A stretch of 43,725 nucleotides of DNA from Thermopetrobacter sp. TC1 (GCF_000746275.1 NZ_KN050830.1:6369-50093); one strand, 5' to 3'. Counted from the first letter of the stretch, positions 17,419 to 26,600 are shown. Program-made: numbers and translations. Notes: a model not told the origin generated them from the letters alone.

Positions 17419-17724
17419 TCAGTCCTCACGGCGGTGATGCGTGGGCACAAGCGGCCTGTCGGTAAACAACCAGTCGCGCAGCTCGCGATCGAAGGCCGGA
17501 TCGCGGCGGCGGATCCATTCCAGGATCATGGCCGCATGCTCCTTCTCCTCATCACGATTGTGCTCAAGGATCGCGCGCAGCTCCTCATCCGCGCAGGCAT
17601 CCATGCGCTGGTTGTACCAGTCCACCGCCTCAAGCTCCTCCATCAGCGAAACGATGGCGCGATGCATGTCGCGGGTTTGTTCTTTCAGCTCCTCAACGGG
17701 TTCGTGATAGCCCTCGTTGGCCAT
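17419..17724 (-). CDS. Encapsulated-ferritin-type (EncFtn-like) iron oxidase
   Basis: A 101-residue, two-helix ferritin-like protein closely resembling EncFtn of Rhodospirillum rubrum. The signature HNRDEEKEHAAMILEWIRR is nearly unchanged. By offset, the ferroxidase residues Glu32, Glu62 and His65 of that protein correspond to E30, E60 and H63 here. EncFtn forms a ring of dimers, oxidises Fe(II), and is normally packed inside an encapsulin shell through a C-terminal tag. Here the chain stops at PLVPTHHRRED with no recognisable tag. No encapsulin gene follows; DUF3501 does. AGGGAGG precedes the ATG. It lies in the rubrerythrin / Fe-S cluster and is separated from the Fe-S gene by a 129-bp palindromic element. 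Confidence 0.88.
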   Translation of the reverse strand: MANEGYHEPVEELKEQTRDMHRAIVSLMEELEAVDWYNQRMDACADEELRAILEHNRDEEKEHAAMILEWIRRRDPAFDRELRDWLFTDRPLVPTHHRRED

Positions 17725-17756
17725 GGCTTTAGCCTCCCTGTTCTTTCATGGCGCAC

Positions 17757-17885
17757 ACTACACGACACAATGTTGCCATCTTTCTCGTCACCCCGGCGAA
17801 AGCCGGGGTCTCGTGCCGCAAACTCATGCGATTGTGGCCGGAGATACCGGCTTTCGCCGGTATGACGATGGATGTGTCGTGTAGT
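17757..17885. repeat. 129-bp palindromic repeat element, MITE/REP-like
   Basis: Perfect 13-bp terminal inverted repeats, ACTACACGACACA (17757-17769) and its complement (17873-17885), enclose two inverted copies of a hairpin unit. Copy 1 is ACCCCGGC-GAAA-GCCGGGGT (17790-17809). Copy 2 read on the minus strand is ATACCGGC-GAAA-GCCGGTAT (17844-17863). The copies differ at paired positions in a compensatory way. CGTCA precedes each unit. The element lies between the Fe-S gene and the EncFtn-type gene. No coding capacity is credible and no target duplication is obvious. Confidence 0.85.
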
Positions 17886-17906
17886 ATGATCATGGTGGTT
17901 GAGCTC

Positions 17907-19277
17907 TCAGATGCCATAGGCCTTGCGCAGCAGGCTGATGGGATGCTCCACCGCTTTCTCTCCGGCCTTTAAGTGCTCCTGATAGATGTGCTCGATGTGA
18001 TGGCCTGCCATGGGGCAGTCGGAGCCGTAGTGATCCGCCTTCTGGCTCTGCACCTGGCGGGCGACGGGACGGCCGATCTTCACCGCCGCCTCGTGATGCT
18101 CCGCCTTCACCGCATAGGTGCCGTCATGGCCGGAGCAGCGCTCCACGATCCTCACTTCCGTATCCGGAATGAGTTTTAAAACCTCCATGGTCTTGCGGCC
18201 GACATTCTGCACCCGCTGATGACAGGCGGCATGATAGACCACGCGGCCCAGGCCCTGCTTGAAATCGGTGTTCATCTTGCCTTCGCGGTGCCGTTCATAG
18301 AGATATTCGAACGGATCGAAGAAGGCCGCAGCCACCTTCTGCACCTGCTCATCCTCGGGGAAGAGCAGCGGCAGCTCCTGGCGGAACATCAGGGCGCAGG
18401 AAGGCACGGGCGCGACTAGGTCAAAGCCCTCGTCCACCAGCTGCGCGAGATAGGGGATGTTGGCCTCCTTCATGCGGGCCACGGCCTCCATGTCGCCCAG
18501 TTCCATCTTGGGCATGCCGCAGCAGCTTCTGTATTCCGCCACGCGCACCACGAGGCCATTGTGCTCCAGCACCTTCACCAGATCTTCCGCCACCTTCGGC
18601 TCGTTGTGATTGGCATAGCAGGTGAGGAACACCGCCACCTTGCCCCGGGTGCGCCCGGCTGCCTCGCCCTCGCCATTTCTGCCGAGATAGGCCTTCAGGC
18701 GCTTTTCCGCCGTTTTCGGCGCAAAGGGCGGAATCCAGGCCTCGTGATTGATGGCAAAGGAGCCCTCCAGCGCCCGGCGCAGCGGGCCGATGCGGTTGGC
18801 GGCATTCACAGCCTGCGCGATCAGCGGCCTGGCGAAGAACTTGCCCATCAGATCGGTGCTGGTGAGCATCTTGTCGCGCAACTTCGCGCCGTCCTTCTTG
18901 TATCTGAAGGCCTTGCCCTGCAGCATCAGGTGCGGAAAGTCGATGTTCCACGGATGCGGCGGCGTGTAGGGGCATTTGGTCATGAAGCACAGGTCGCAGA
19001 GGTAGCATTCGTCCACGACCTTCCAGTAATCCTTCTTGTCCACACCGTCGATCTCCATGGTGGGCGATTCATCGACGAGATCGAACAGCGTGGGAAAGGC
19101 GTTGCACAGGTTCACGCAGCGCCGGCAGCCATGACACAGGTCGAAGACGCGCTCCATCTCCTTCAGCAGCGCCTCCTCGTCATAGAAGGCGGGGTCCCGC
19201 CATTTCACCGGATGACGCTCCGGCGCCTCCAGATTGCCTTCGCGAATGCCTTCGGTGGGTGTCTTTTTCTCGCTCAT
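17907..19277 (-). CDS. Heterodisulfide-reductase-like Fe-S protein (GlpC/HdrD-type)
   Basis: A 456-residue cytoplasmic or membrane-associated electron-transfer protein. Two N-terminal 4Fe-4S motifs are present: CHGCRRCVNLCNAFP and CYLCDLCFMTKCPYTPPHPW. A CCG domain follows (SCCGMPKMELGD). The second CCG position reads RCSGHDGTYAVK, so it is altered from the usual CCG. The frame opens at 19376, but the ATG at 19277 (MSEKKTPTEG) was preferred: a GAGCAGGG precedes it, and the upstream residues are low-complexity. Such proteins regularly accompany rubrerythrin and DUF3501 and may supply electrons to the diiron peroxidase; that role is inference. It is 262 bp downstream of rubrerythrin. Confidence 0.88.
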   Translation of the reverse strand: MSEKKTPTEGIREGNLEAPERHPVKWRDPAFYDEEALLKEMERVFDLCHGCRRCVNLCNAFPTLFDLVDESPTMEIDGVDKKDYWKVVDECYLCDLCFMTKCPYTPPHPWNIDFPHLMLQGKAFRYKKDGAKLRDKMLTSTDLMGKFFARPLIAQAVNAANRIGPLRRALEGSFAINHEAWIPPFAPKTAEKRLKAYLGRNGEGEAAGRTRGKVAVFLTCYANHNEPKVAEDLVKVLEHNGLVVRVAEYRSCCGMPKMELGDMEAVARMKEANIPYLAQLVDEGFDLVAPVPSCALMFRQELPLLFPEDEQVQKVAAAFFDPFEYLYERHREGKMNTDFKQGLGRVVYHAACHQRVQNVGRKTMEVLKLIPDTEVRIVERCSGHDGTYAVKAEHHEAAVKIGRPVARQVQSQKADHYGSDCPMAGHHIEHIYQEHLKAGEKAVEHPISLLRKAYGI

Positions 19278-19539
19278 CGCCCTGCTCCCGATCGTCTCCC
19301 GATGCGACCCGTTCGCTGAAGCCGCCGTCCCGGCGGCTTTCATCTGCCCCAAATTCTGCGAATTCAAATCATTCAAATAAATCGCTTGCAGAAAGGGCCG
19401 ACCCGCACGACACGTTCGCCCTCCTTTTTAGGCAAGAATGCCGCGAGCCGGCCCCCGCATGCGTGATCATGCCGGCATTTTTCTCACGGGCCTTTTCGCG
19501 CCCATGAGGGGAAAACACCGGACATGGGCGTGTTGCAGA

Positions 19540-19959
19540 TCAGTCCTCGAGCTCGTCGAGGGCCTTCTGATAGCGGTTGGCGTGCGAGCGCTCGGCCTTG
19601 GCCAGCGTCTCGAACCAGTCGGCGATCTCGTCGAAGCCCTCTTCGCGGGCGGTCTTGGCCATGCCCGGATACATGTCGGTATACTCGTAGGTCTCACCGG
19701 CGACGGCAGCCTTCAGGTTGTCCTTCGTGTTGCCGATGGGAAGGCCGGTGGCCGGATCGCCCACCTGCTCCAGATACTCCAGATGACCGAAGGCATGGCC
19801 CGTCTCGCCCTCGGCGGTGGAGCGGAAGAGGGCGGCGATGTCGTTGTAGCCCTCAACGTCCGCCTGCTGGGCGAAATAGAGATAACGGCGGTTGGCCTGG
19901 CTCTCGCCGGCAAAGGCTTCCTTCAGGTTCTGCTCGGTCTTGGAGCCCTTCAGTTCCAT
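19540..19959 (-). CDS. Rubrerythrin-like diiron protein without rubredoxin domain
   Basis: A 139-residue four-helix diiron protein that reduces hydrogen peroxide. The diiron ligands are in the repeated motifs [20 protein letters not shown] and [15 protein letters not shown], then [14 protein letters not shown] and [15 protein letters not shown], giving the E-x2-E/H set of rubrerythrins. The C-terminal rubredoxin Fe(Cys)4 domain of classical rubrerythrin is absent, so an external electron donor is needed. The neighbouring Fe-S protein is a candidate. It is the first gene of the minus-strand cluster, with the Irr-box-like site over its predicted promoter about 190 bp upstream. Confidence 0.93.
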   Translation of the reverse strand: MELKGSKTEQNLKEAFAGESQANRRYLYFAQQADVEGYNDIAALFRSTAEGETGHAFGHLEYLEQVGDPATGLPIGNTKDNLKAAVAGETYEYTDMYPGMAKTAREEGFDEIADWFETLAKAERSHANRYQKALDELED

Positions 19960-20507
19960 GGTTCTCTCTCCTCTTCAACTACGACACCATGTCGTCATCC
20001 GATAACTCTTCCGCTCAAGGACGCGACACGGGCGCCTTTGCCCTCCTGCCCGCGCTGGCAAGAGCGGGCGGGAAATTCGCAGGGTCTGCAGCGTCGTGTC
20101 GTCGTTCCCCCCCTGAAGCGTTCCCTTATGTGTGACAAAGTCACGGATATTTTATTAGAACAATTCTAATTTGCTGTCCACCCCTTCTCGAGAAAAATTT
20201 TTTGGCATTTCTCTTTGGCGCCTGATCAGCGTGTTTCGCGCCAGTCACCCCTGATCGCATCGCTTTCGCGCCGGGGTTCTGTGCGGCGCCCTGGCCGCTT
20301 GACGGCGCCCGGCTCCTGCCGCACATGAACATGTGGGGCCTGCTAGGGGAGAATGCAATGCGCAACCATGTCCGCATGATACGCGACAGGCGTGCTCATA
20401 CCGGCCAAAACCGGTATGTCAGGCTGTTAACGCATGCATTGATGGGCAAAAAGCCCGCCTGCCGCCGGAGAGAAGGGAAAAAAGACTTATTTGCGTCATC
20501 TCATGCC
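19960..20507. other. Divergent regulatory region between rubrerythrin and cytochrome genes
   Basis: A 548-bp spacer holding the promoter and palindrome at 20152-20180 and a GTGAC-AAA-GTCAC inverted repeat at about 20132-20144. Its right part (20325-20507) is open in the cytochrome frame. An AGGGGAG at 20344-20350 could serve an upstream start at 20358 or a short leader peptide. No RNA gene was recognised. Confidence 0.6.
20152..20180 (-). promoter_or_regulatory. Rubrerythrin promoter with Irr-box-like operator
   Basis: On the minus strand, TGGACA (20180-20175), 17 bp, then TAATAA (20157-20152). The palindrome ATTAGAA-CAA-TTCTAAT (20154-20170) overlaps the -10 and fills much of the spacer. 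It fits the iron control element of Irr (TTTAGAA-N3-TTCTAAA) except for the outermost pair. Repression by an Irr/Fur-family protein under low iron or haem is the natural reading, but it is inferred. Confidence 0.6.
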
Positions 20508-21185
20508 ATGGCCAGAGTTACCACCGCCCTGCTTGCGCTCGGCCTTCTCGTTTCTGCCGGTGCGCTTTCCGGCCATGCGGCCACGCGCGCGGAGAAGGCC
20601 GCCCCCGCAGCCCAGCCACCGGAGGAGATCAGGGAAATCATCGAGGATTCCTGCACCTTCTGTCATGGTGATCGCGGCGAGGCCTCCAATCCCATCTATC
20701 CGCGTCTTGCCGCCCAGAACCGTGATTACCTGATCAAGCAGCTGAAGAACTTCCGTGACGGCAAGCGCAAGTCCGACATCATGAACGAACAGGCCGCAGA
20801 CCTGACAGATGCGCAGATCGAGGCTCTGGCGGACTGGTTTTCACGGCAGCCGCCCCTGGCGCACAAGCTCTCCGACTACGAGCAGGAGCAGCTGCTGTTC
20901 AAGGTGGGCGAATACGTCTTCAAGTATGGCGATCCTTATGCCGACATTCCGCCGTGCATGACCTGTCATGGCCGGCAGGGCGAAGGCTCGGCCAAGCTGC
21001 CGCGGCTGGCCGGACAGCACAGGCATTACATCATCAAGCAGCTCAAGGCCTTCTCCAAGCGCGAGCGCACCAACGACAACGCCATCATGCACTCGATCGT
21101 GCGCAAGCTCTCGCCGCTCGCCATGCAGGGCGTGGCGCTCTATCTCAGCATCCTCGCCCCGGAGGCCAGCACGGACAAGAACTGA
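20508..21185 (+). CDS. Diheme cytochrome c4-type protein, copy 1
   Basis: A periplasmic diheme electron carrier of 225 residues. The signal peptide is residues 1-24 (VTTALLALGLLVSAGALSG core, cleavage after HA). Heme 1 is C49-T-F-C52-H53 and heme 2 is CMTCH. Probable Met ligands are in KSDIMNEQA and DNAIMHSI. The two halves resemble each other, as in cytochrome c4. The start is uncertain: ATG 20508 gives a textbook signal peptide but lacks a Shine-Dalgarno, while ATG 20358 has AGGGGAG but would add 50 basic residues before it. The next gene is a close paralogue 34 bp downstream. Likely acts as a donor to a terminal oxidase or peroxidase. Confidence 0.88.
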   Translation: MARVTTALLALGLLVSAGALSGHAATRAEKAAPAAQPPEEIREIIEDSCTFCHGDRGEASNPIYPRLAAQNRDYLIKQLKNFRDGKRKSDIMNEQAADLTDAQIEALADWFSRQPPLAHKLSDYEQEQLLFKVGEYVFKYGDPYADIPPCMTCHGRQGEGSAKLPRLAGQHRHYIIKQLKAFSKRERTNDNAIMHSIVRKLSPLAMQGVALYLSILAPEASTDKN

Positions 21186-21219
21186 CACGAGACAACACGA
21201 GGAAACGAGGAGAAGGGCA

Positions 21220-21912
21220 ATGATGGCCAAGGCCTTGAACATTCTGATGCTGGCGGGCGCCGCCGCGCTGTTTTCCATGGGAGTGTCTGCCCATGCCGCA
21301 GAAAGCAACACCGGGCAGAAACCGCCCGCCGAGCCCAGCCCGCGCGTGAAGAAGATCCTGGAGGAACGCTGCCAGCTCTGTCACGGCTTTCATGGCGAGG
21401 CCTCCAATGCCATCTATCCCCGCCTGGCGGCGCAGAACCGCGCCTATCTGGAAAAGCAGCTGCGCCTGTTCCGTTCCGGTGTGCGCAAAAGCGATATCAT
21501 GAACGAACAGGCCGCCAAGCTGACCGATGAGGAAATCCGCGACCTTGCCGCCTGGTTTTCCGCACAGCCGCCCCTGTCGCACCGCGTGCCGCGCACGCCG
21601 AAAAAGAAGCTTCTGCTGAAGATGGGGGAATACTATTTCCGCTATGGCGATCAGTTCATCGATATTCCCGCCTGCCGCGAATGCCACGGCGAGGATGCCC
21701 GCGGCAGCGAGACCCTGCCGCGGCTGGCCGGACAGCATCGCAAGTACATCGTCAACCAGCTGAAGGCCTTCAAGTCCGGCGAGCGCAAGACCGACGACGC
21801 CATCATGCAGCACATCGCCAAGAACTTGCCGCGGCTGGCCATGGAAAGCATCGCCCTGTTCTTAAGCACGCTGCAGCCGGAAGGCTCCTCCACCGCCGGC
21901 AATCAGAACTGA
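21220..21912 (+). CDS. Diheme cytochrome c4-type protein, copy 2
   Basis: A 230-residue paralogue of the preceding gene, sharing long blocks such as IYPRLAAQNR, KSDIMNEQAA and LPRLAGQHR, so the pair arose by tandem duplication. The signal peptide is about residues 1-27 (MMAKALNILMLAGAAALFSM start, cleavage near AHAA). Hemes bind at C51-Q-L-C54-H55 and CRECH. Met ligands are probably in KSDIMNEQA and DDAIMQHI. The start at 21220 (ATGATG) has GAGGAGAAGGG upstream; the frame itself opens much earlier, inside copy 1. Both copies are likely co-transcribed and may differ in potential or partner. Confidence 0.93.
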   Translation: MMAKALNILMLAGAAALFSMGVSAHAAESNTGQKPPAEPSPRVKKILEERCQLCHGFHGEASNAIYPRLAAQNRAYLEKQLRLFRSGVRKSDIMNEQAAKLTDEEIRDLAAWFSAQPPLSHRVPRTPKKKLLLKMGEYYFRYGDQFIDIPACRECHGEDARGSETLPRLAGQHRKYIVNQLKAFKSGERKTDDAIMQHIAKNLPRLAMESIALFLSTLQPEGSSTAGNQN

Positions 21913-22179
21913 AAGCCGCCCTTATCGTCGCTGTTTGCAAGGGCGGGGTGAGGCGGCGCCAGCCTGCAAGTAAGCGCTGCTCGCTTATGACAGAACCGTA
22001 ACTGGTCAAGGGCATCGCGACATGTTCTCATGCCTTCCCGGGAATGCGAATCCGCGCCGATGGCCGCCTCTTGAGCGGTGAGCTGTCCCTTGTGACGCCT
22101 TAATAAAGCAGGGGCGATGGGCCCAGAGGGATGTGCGCCGCCGCCAACAGGAACGGCCAGGAAAGCGGCCAGGACATGA

Positions 22180-22686
22180 ATGCGATCTGAAACCATGAAA
22201 CCGCTGGGCAGGCTTTTCGATTCGGTGGCGGGCAAGGCCCTGGGCAAGCATGGGCGGGAATGGGCGCTTTTGCTTGCGCACTGGCCGGAGGTGGCGGGAG
22301 AGGCGGCCGCCTTTTGCCGCCCGCTGAAGCTGGAGCGCCCGCGCGGAAAGGGAACGGCCTCGGGGCTGGTGCTGAAACTTCAGGCGCAGCCGGGGCGCGC
22401 CCTTGAGCTTCAGCACATGCACAGACAGCTCATCGATCGCATCAACGCCTTTTTCGGGCATGCGCTCATCGGCCGCATCGTCTTCGTTCAGGCGCCGTTC
22501 AGCCCGTCGCGTCAATCATCGCGTCCGCAGGCGCGCACGCTTCAGCCGGATCCTGATTTGATGCGCGCGCTTCAGGGCAGGATCCGGACCGTGCGTGATC
22601 CCGCCCTCGCCGAATCGCTGAGGCGGCTTGCGGAAGGCATCGCGGCGAAAGAAGGGCAAAGGCGCAGCGGCGAGAAGCGATCATGA
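22180..22686 (+). CDS. DciA-like protein (DUF721)
   Basis: A 168-residue protein of the DUF721/DciA family. DciA helps load the replicative helicase DnaB in bacteria that lack DnaC. The conserved N-terminal domain is recognised from WALLLAHWPEVAGEAAAFCR, LVLKLQAQPGRALELQHM and LIDRINAFFGHALIGRIVF. The C-terminal 60 residues are basic and probably flexible. ATG 22180 was preferred because AGGA lies just upstream; an in-frame ATG at 22195 (MKPLGRLFDS) is possible. It is followed by dsbA-like and smc genes, a conserved alphaproteobacterial neighbourhood. The 267-bp gap before it shows no gene. Confidence 0.85.
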   Translation: MRSETMKPLGRLFDSVAGKALGKHGREWALLLAHWPEVAGEAAAFCRPLKLERPRGKGTASGLVLKLQAQPGRALELQHMHRQLIDRINAFFGHALIGRIVFVQAPFSPSRQSSRPQARTLQPDPDLMRALQGRIRTVRDPALAESLRRLAEGIAAKEGQRRSGEKRS

Positions 22687-22783
22687 ACAATGGCGCGGCT
22701 TTTGGCCGGTCTTCCACAGATGCGGGGGCATAAGAAAGCGACAAGGCTTGGAAAAACCGAAACAATCAGCTAGGCACGAATCC

Positions 22784-23458
22784 ATGAACACCATACTTGA
22801 CAGACGCACACTCATTGCATCCTCCCTGGCCGGTCTTGCCGGCGTTGCCCTGAGCACCGGCGGGGCCGCTTCTGCTCTGGCGGCGGAGGAGGACAAGCCG
22901 GAGCGGGTCAACGTCAAGGTCCTCAACAAGCCGGTGCTGCTTGGCGACATGGTCCTTGGCAAGGAGGATGCGCCGGTGACCATTGTCGAATATGCATCGG
23001 CCACCTGCCCGCATTGTGCCGAATTTCATGAAAACACCTGGCCGAAGCTGAAGAAGGATTATGTGGACACCGGCAAGGTGCGCTTCATCTTCCGGGAGTT
23101 TCCGCTGGATCAGCTGGCGCTTGCCGCCTTCATGCTCGCGCGCTGCGCAGGCAAGGACAAGTACTTCCCCATGCTCGACCTGATCATGAAAAATCAGCGC
23201 ACATGGGTGAAGAATCCGCGCGAGGAACTGCTCAAGATCGCCAAGCTGGCGGGAATGACGGAGGAACAATTCGACGCCTGCCTGAAGAACGAGAAAGTGG
23301 CCAATGGCATCATCGGCACGGCCAAGGATGCCTCGCGGCTGTTTCAGGTGGATTCAACGCCGGTGTTCTTCATCAACGGGCGGCGGGTGGTTGGCAATCA
23401 GGATTACGAGACCTTCCGCAAGATCATCGACGAGGAGCTGAACAAGGCGAAGGGCTGA
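22784..23458 (+). CDS. DsbA-family thiol:disulfide oxidoreductase
   Basis: A periplasmic thioredoxin-fold protein of 224 residues. The active site is C75-P-H-C78, the same dipeptide as E. coli DsbA, within VEYASATCPHCAEFH. The cis-Pro loop is STPVFFING. The export signal (residues 1-34) has DRRTLIASSLAG, a twin-arginine-like motif, so Tat export of a folded form is possible. It is likely an oxidase or a DsbG/ScsC-like protein acting on envelope or cytochrome thiols. The ATG at 22784 was chosen as the start of the signal peptide; the frame opens 52 codons earlier inside dciA. It lies between dciA and smc. Confidence 0.92.
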   Translation: MNTILDRRTLIASSLAGLAGVALSTGGAASALAAEEDKPERVNVKVLNKPVLLGDMVLGKEDAPVTIVEYASATCPHCAEFHENTWPKLKKDYVDTGKVRFIFREFPLDQLALAAFMLARCAGKDKYFPMLDLIMKNQRTWVKNPREELLKIAKLAGMTEEQFDACLKNEKVANGIIGTAKDASRLFQVDSTPVFFINGRRVVGNQDYETFRKIIDEELNKAKG

Positions 23459-23631
23459 TGCGGCCCCATCGCCGCCCTTAAAAAGTCCGGGGCGGCGACA
23501 TATCCATTGAGGCACGGGCGCCAGATGCAGGATGCCGCCGATGCACAGGCGGCGGGCATGCGGTGAGTGAAACAGGCCGGCGCCGGGAAGAAAGCCGCAT
23601 CGGCTCACGGGGGCAGAGAGAAGAAGAAGGC

Positions 23632-26600
23632 ATGCGGTTTCGCCGGCTCAGGCTTGTGGGGTTCAAGTCCTTCGTGGAACCCACCGAACTGCTCATCGAA
23701 CCCGGTCTGACCGGGATCGTCGGGCCCAACGGCTGCGGCAAGTCCAACCTTCTGGAAGCCCTCCGCTGGGTGATGGGCGAGAATTCCTACAAGAACATGC
23801 GCGCCTCCACCATGGAGGACGTGATCTTCTCCGGCTCCCGCACGCGCCCCGCCCGCAACGTGGCGGAAGTGACCCTCACCCTGGACAATTCGGCCCGCAC
23901 CGCACCGCCGCCCTGGCAGGAAAGCGAGATCCTTGAGGTTTCGCGCCGCATCGAGCGCGACCGCGGCTCCACCTATCGCATCAACGGGCGCGAGGTGCGT
24001 GCGCGCGATGTGCAGCTGCTTTTTGCCGATGCCTCCACCGGTGCGCGCTCGCCGGCGCTGGTGCGGCAGGGGCGCATTGGCGAGATCATCAATGCCAAGC
24101 CCCAGGCCCGGCGGCGCATTCTGGAAGAGGCGGCCGGCATCACCGGCCTGCATACCCGCCGTCATGAGGCGGAGCTGAAGCTGTCGGCCGCGCAGAGCAA
24201 TCTCGAGCGCTTACAAGACATCATCGCCCAGCTCGAGGCGCAGGTGGCGATGCTGAAACGGCAGGCGCGCCAGGCGGAGCGCTATCGCACCCTTTCCCGC
24301 GAAATCTCCCGGCTGCAGGCGGCGGCGCTGTGGCATGCCTGGCAGGCGGCGGCACAGGCGGTGAGTGAGACGGAAGCCGAGCTGCAGGCCATCACCCGGC
24401 GGCTGGCGGAGCATGCGCGCACGGCCAGCGCCTTGTCGCGCAAGCGCGAGGCCCTGCAGGAGAAGCTCAAGCCCCTGCGCGAGGAAGAGGCCACCCGCGG
24501 CGCGGTGCTGCAGCGGCTGCTGGTGGAGCGGGAATCGCTGCAGCGCGCCACGCAGGCGGCAGAGCGGCGGCTGAAGGAAATGGAGGAGCGCCTCGATCAG
24601 GCCCGGCAGGATCTCATCCGCGAGGAAGAGGCGGCGGAGGATGCGGAAGAGGCGCTCAAGCGCCTGGAACAGGAACGCACAGCGTTGCTTGCGGTTGAAG
24701 ACGATGAACAGGCGCGGATTGCGGCGGAAAAGCGCCTGAAGGAGGCGCAGGAAGCCTTGCGGGCAGTGGAAGAGCGCCTGCAGGCGCTGCAGAAGACCCA
24801 TGCCGATCATGCCGCACGCAAAAGCGCCCTTGAAACCGCCCGCCAGCAGGCGCAGGCGCGGCTTGAGCGGCTGGAGCAGGAGCTGCGCGAGGTTGCGGAA
24901 AAGATTGAAGGCTTACGCGAAGAAGGCGCGCAGGATCAGGCTCTGGCGCAGGCCCAGGCGGCCGTGCAGGAGGAGGAAAAGGCCCTCGCCCAGAGCGAGG
25001 AATCCCTCGCCGCCGCGGAAGAGGCGTTGAACAAGGCCCGCGCCGAGGAAGCAGAAAAACGGCAGGCCTGGAATGACAGCCGCCGTGAGGCGGACGCCCT
25101 GGCGGCGGAGGTGCGCGCGCTTGAAAATCTGCTGGGTTCGGATGATGCCCGGGGCAAGCGTCTGATCGACATGGTGCGCGTGCAGGCGGGCCTGGAGCGG
25201 GCCTTCGCCGCGGCGCTGGGCGAGGCGCTGGAAGCGGGCACAGATGACGAGGCGGACGCTTACTGGCGGCTGCTGCCGCCGCTGCCGGAAGGCATTGCCC
25301 TGCCCGAAGGCGTCGTGCCCCTTTCGCACCATGTCTCCGGGCCGGATGTGCTTATGCGGCGCCTGTCTCAAACAGGCGTGGTGCAGAACGCCGATACAGG
25401 GCATGCCCTGCAGCCCGCGCTGAAGCCGGGCCAGCAGCTGGTCTCACCGGCCGGTGATCTCTGGCGCTGGGATGGCTATGTCTCCGCGGCGGAGGCGCCA
25501 ACAGCGGCGGCGCGGCGGCTGGCGGAGCGCAATCGGCTGGAATCGCTGCGCAAGGCGCATGAAGAAGCTGTGGCGCGGGTGCAGGCGGCAGAAGAGGCGC
25601 TCAAGGCGGCCGCGACGGCGGTGAAGACAGCCGAAGAGACCTTGCGCGCGATCCGCAAGAGGCAGGCGGCGGCCCGGCAGGCGCTGGAAGCGGCGCGGCG
25701 CCGCCTGCAGCAGGCGGAACGCGAGGAAGCGGAGCGGCAACGCAAGCTCTCCGCGCTCAAGGAGGCCGAGGAGCGCCTTTCCGCCCAGATTAAGGAGGCC
25801 CGCGCCCAGCTTGCGCAGGCTGAAGACGCGCTTGCGGCCCTGCCGGCCATGGATGGCATTGAGGAGGACATTGCCGCGCTTGAGCGCCAGCGGGAGGAGC
25901 GGCGCGAAGCCTATGCACAGGCGCGCGCGCGCTTTGACGGGCTTCAGCGCGAGGCGAAGATGCGCGCATCCCGCCTTGCCGCCATCGAGAATGAGAAGAG
26001 TGCCTGGCTGAAACGGGCGGAACGGGCGCGGACCCGCAGCGAGACCCTGCGCCGGCGCATGGCGGACCTGCGGGCGGAGATGGACCGGCTGACAAAACGC
26101 CCTGAAGAAATCGAGCGCAAGGCGGCAAGACTTGCTGCCGCCATTGCCGAGGCCGAGGAGGCGAAAAAGGCGGCCGGCGATGCCCTGGCCGAAGCGGAAG
26201 GCGCCTTGCGCGAGACCGAACAGGCCTGGCGCGAGGCCGAACGGGAGGCGGCCGCGGCCCGTGAGGAACAGGCGCGCCTGCAGGCGCGGCTGGAGGCGGC
26301 CGAGGAGCGGCGGCAGGAAGTGGCCCTGCGCATTGCCGAGCGCATGGAGTGCCGCCCGGAGCATCTGGCGATGAAGGCGGGGCTGGAGCCCGAGACGCTG
26401 CCGGATCCGGATGAGGTGGCGCGGCTTCTGGCCGAGAAACGCGATGCCCGTGAGCGGCTGGGAGCGGTGAACCTGCGCGCGGAGGACGAGTTGCGCGCCG
26501 CGGAGCGCGAGCTTGAGAAACTGCTGCGCGAGCGGGAGGATCTGGAAAAGGCCATCGAGAAGCTGCGCGGCGGCATTGCCGCCCTCAACCGCGAGGGGCG

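Noticed and set aside
19499-19530. 8-bp inverted repeat CGCCCATG / CATGGGCG after rubrerythrin as a terminator
   Set aside because: No T-run follows on the minus strand and the loop is 16 nt.
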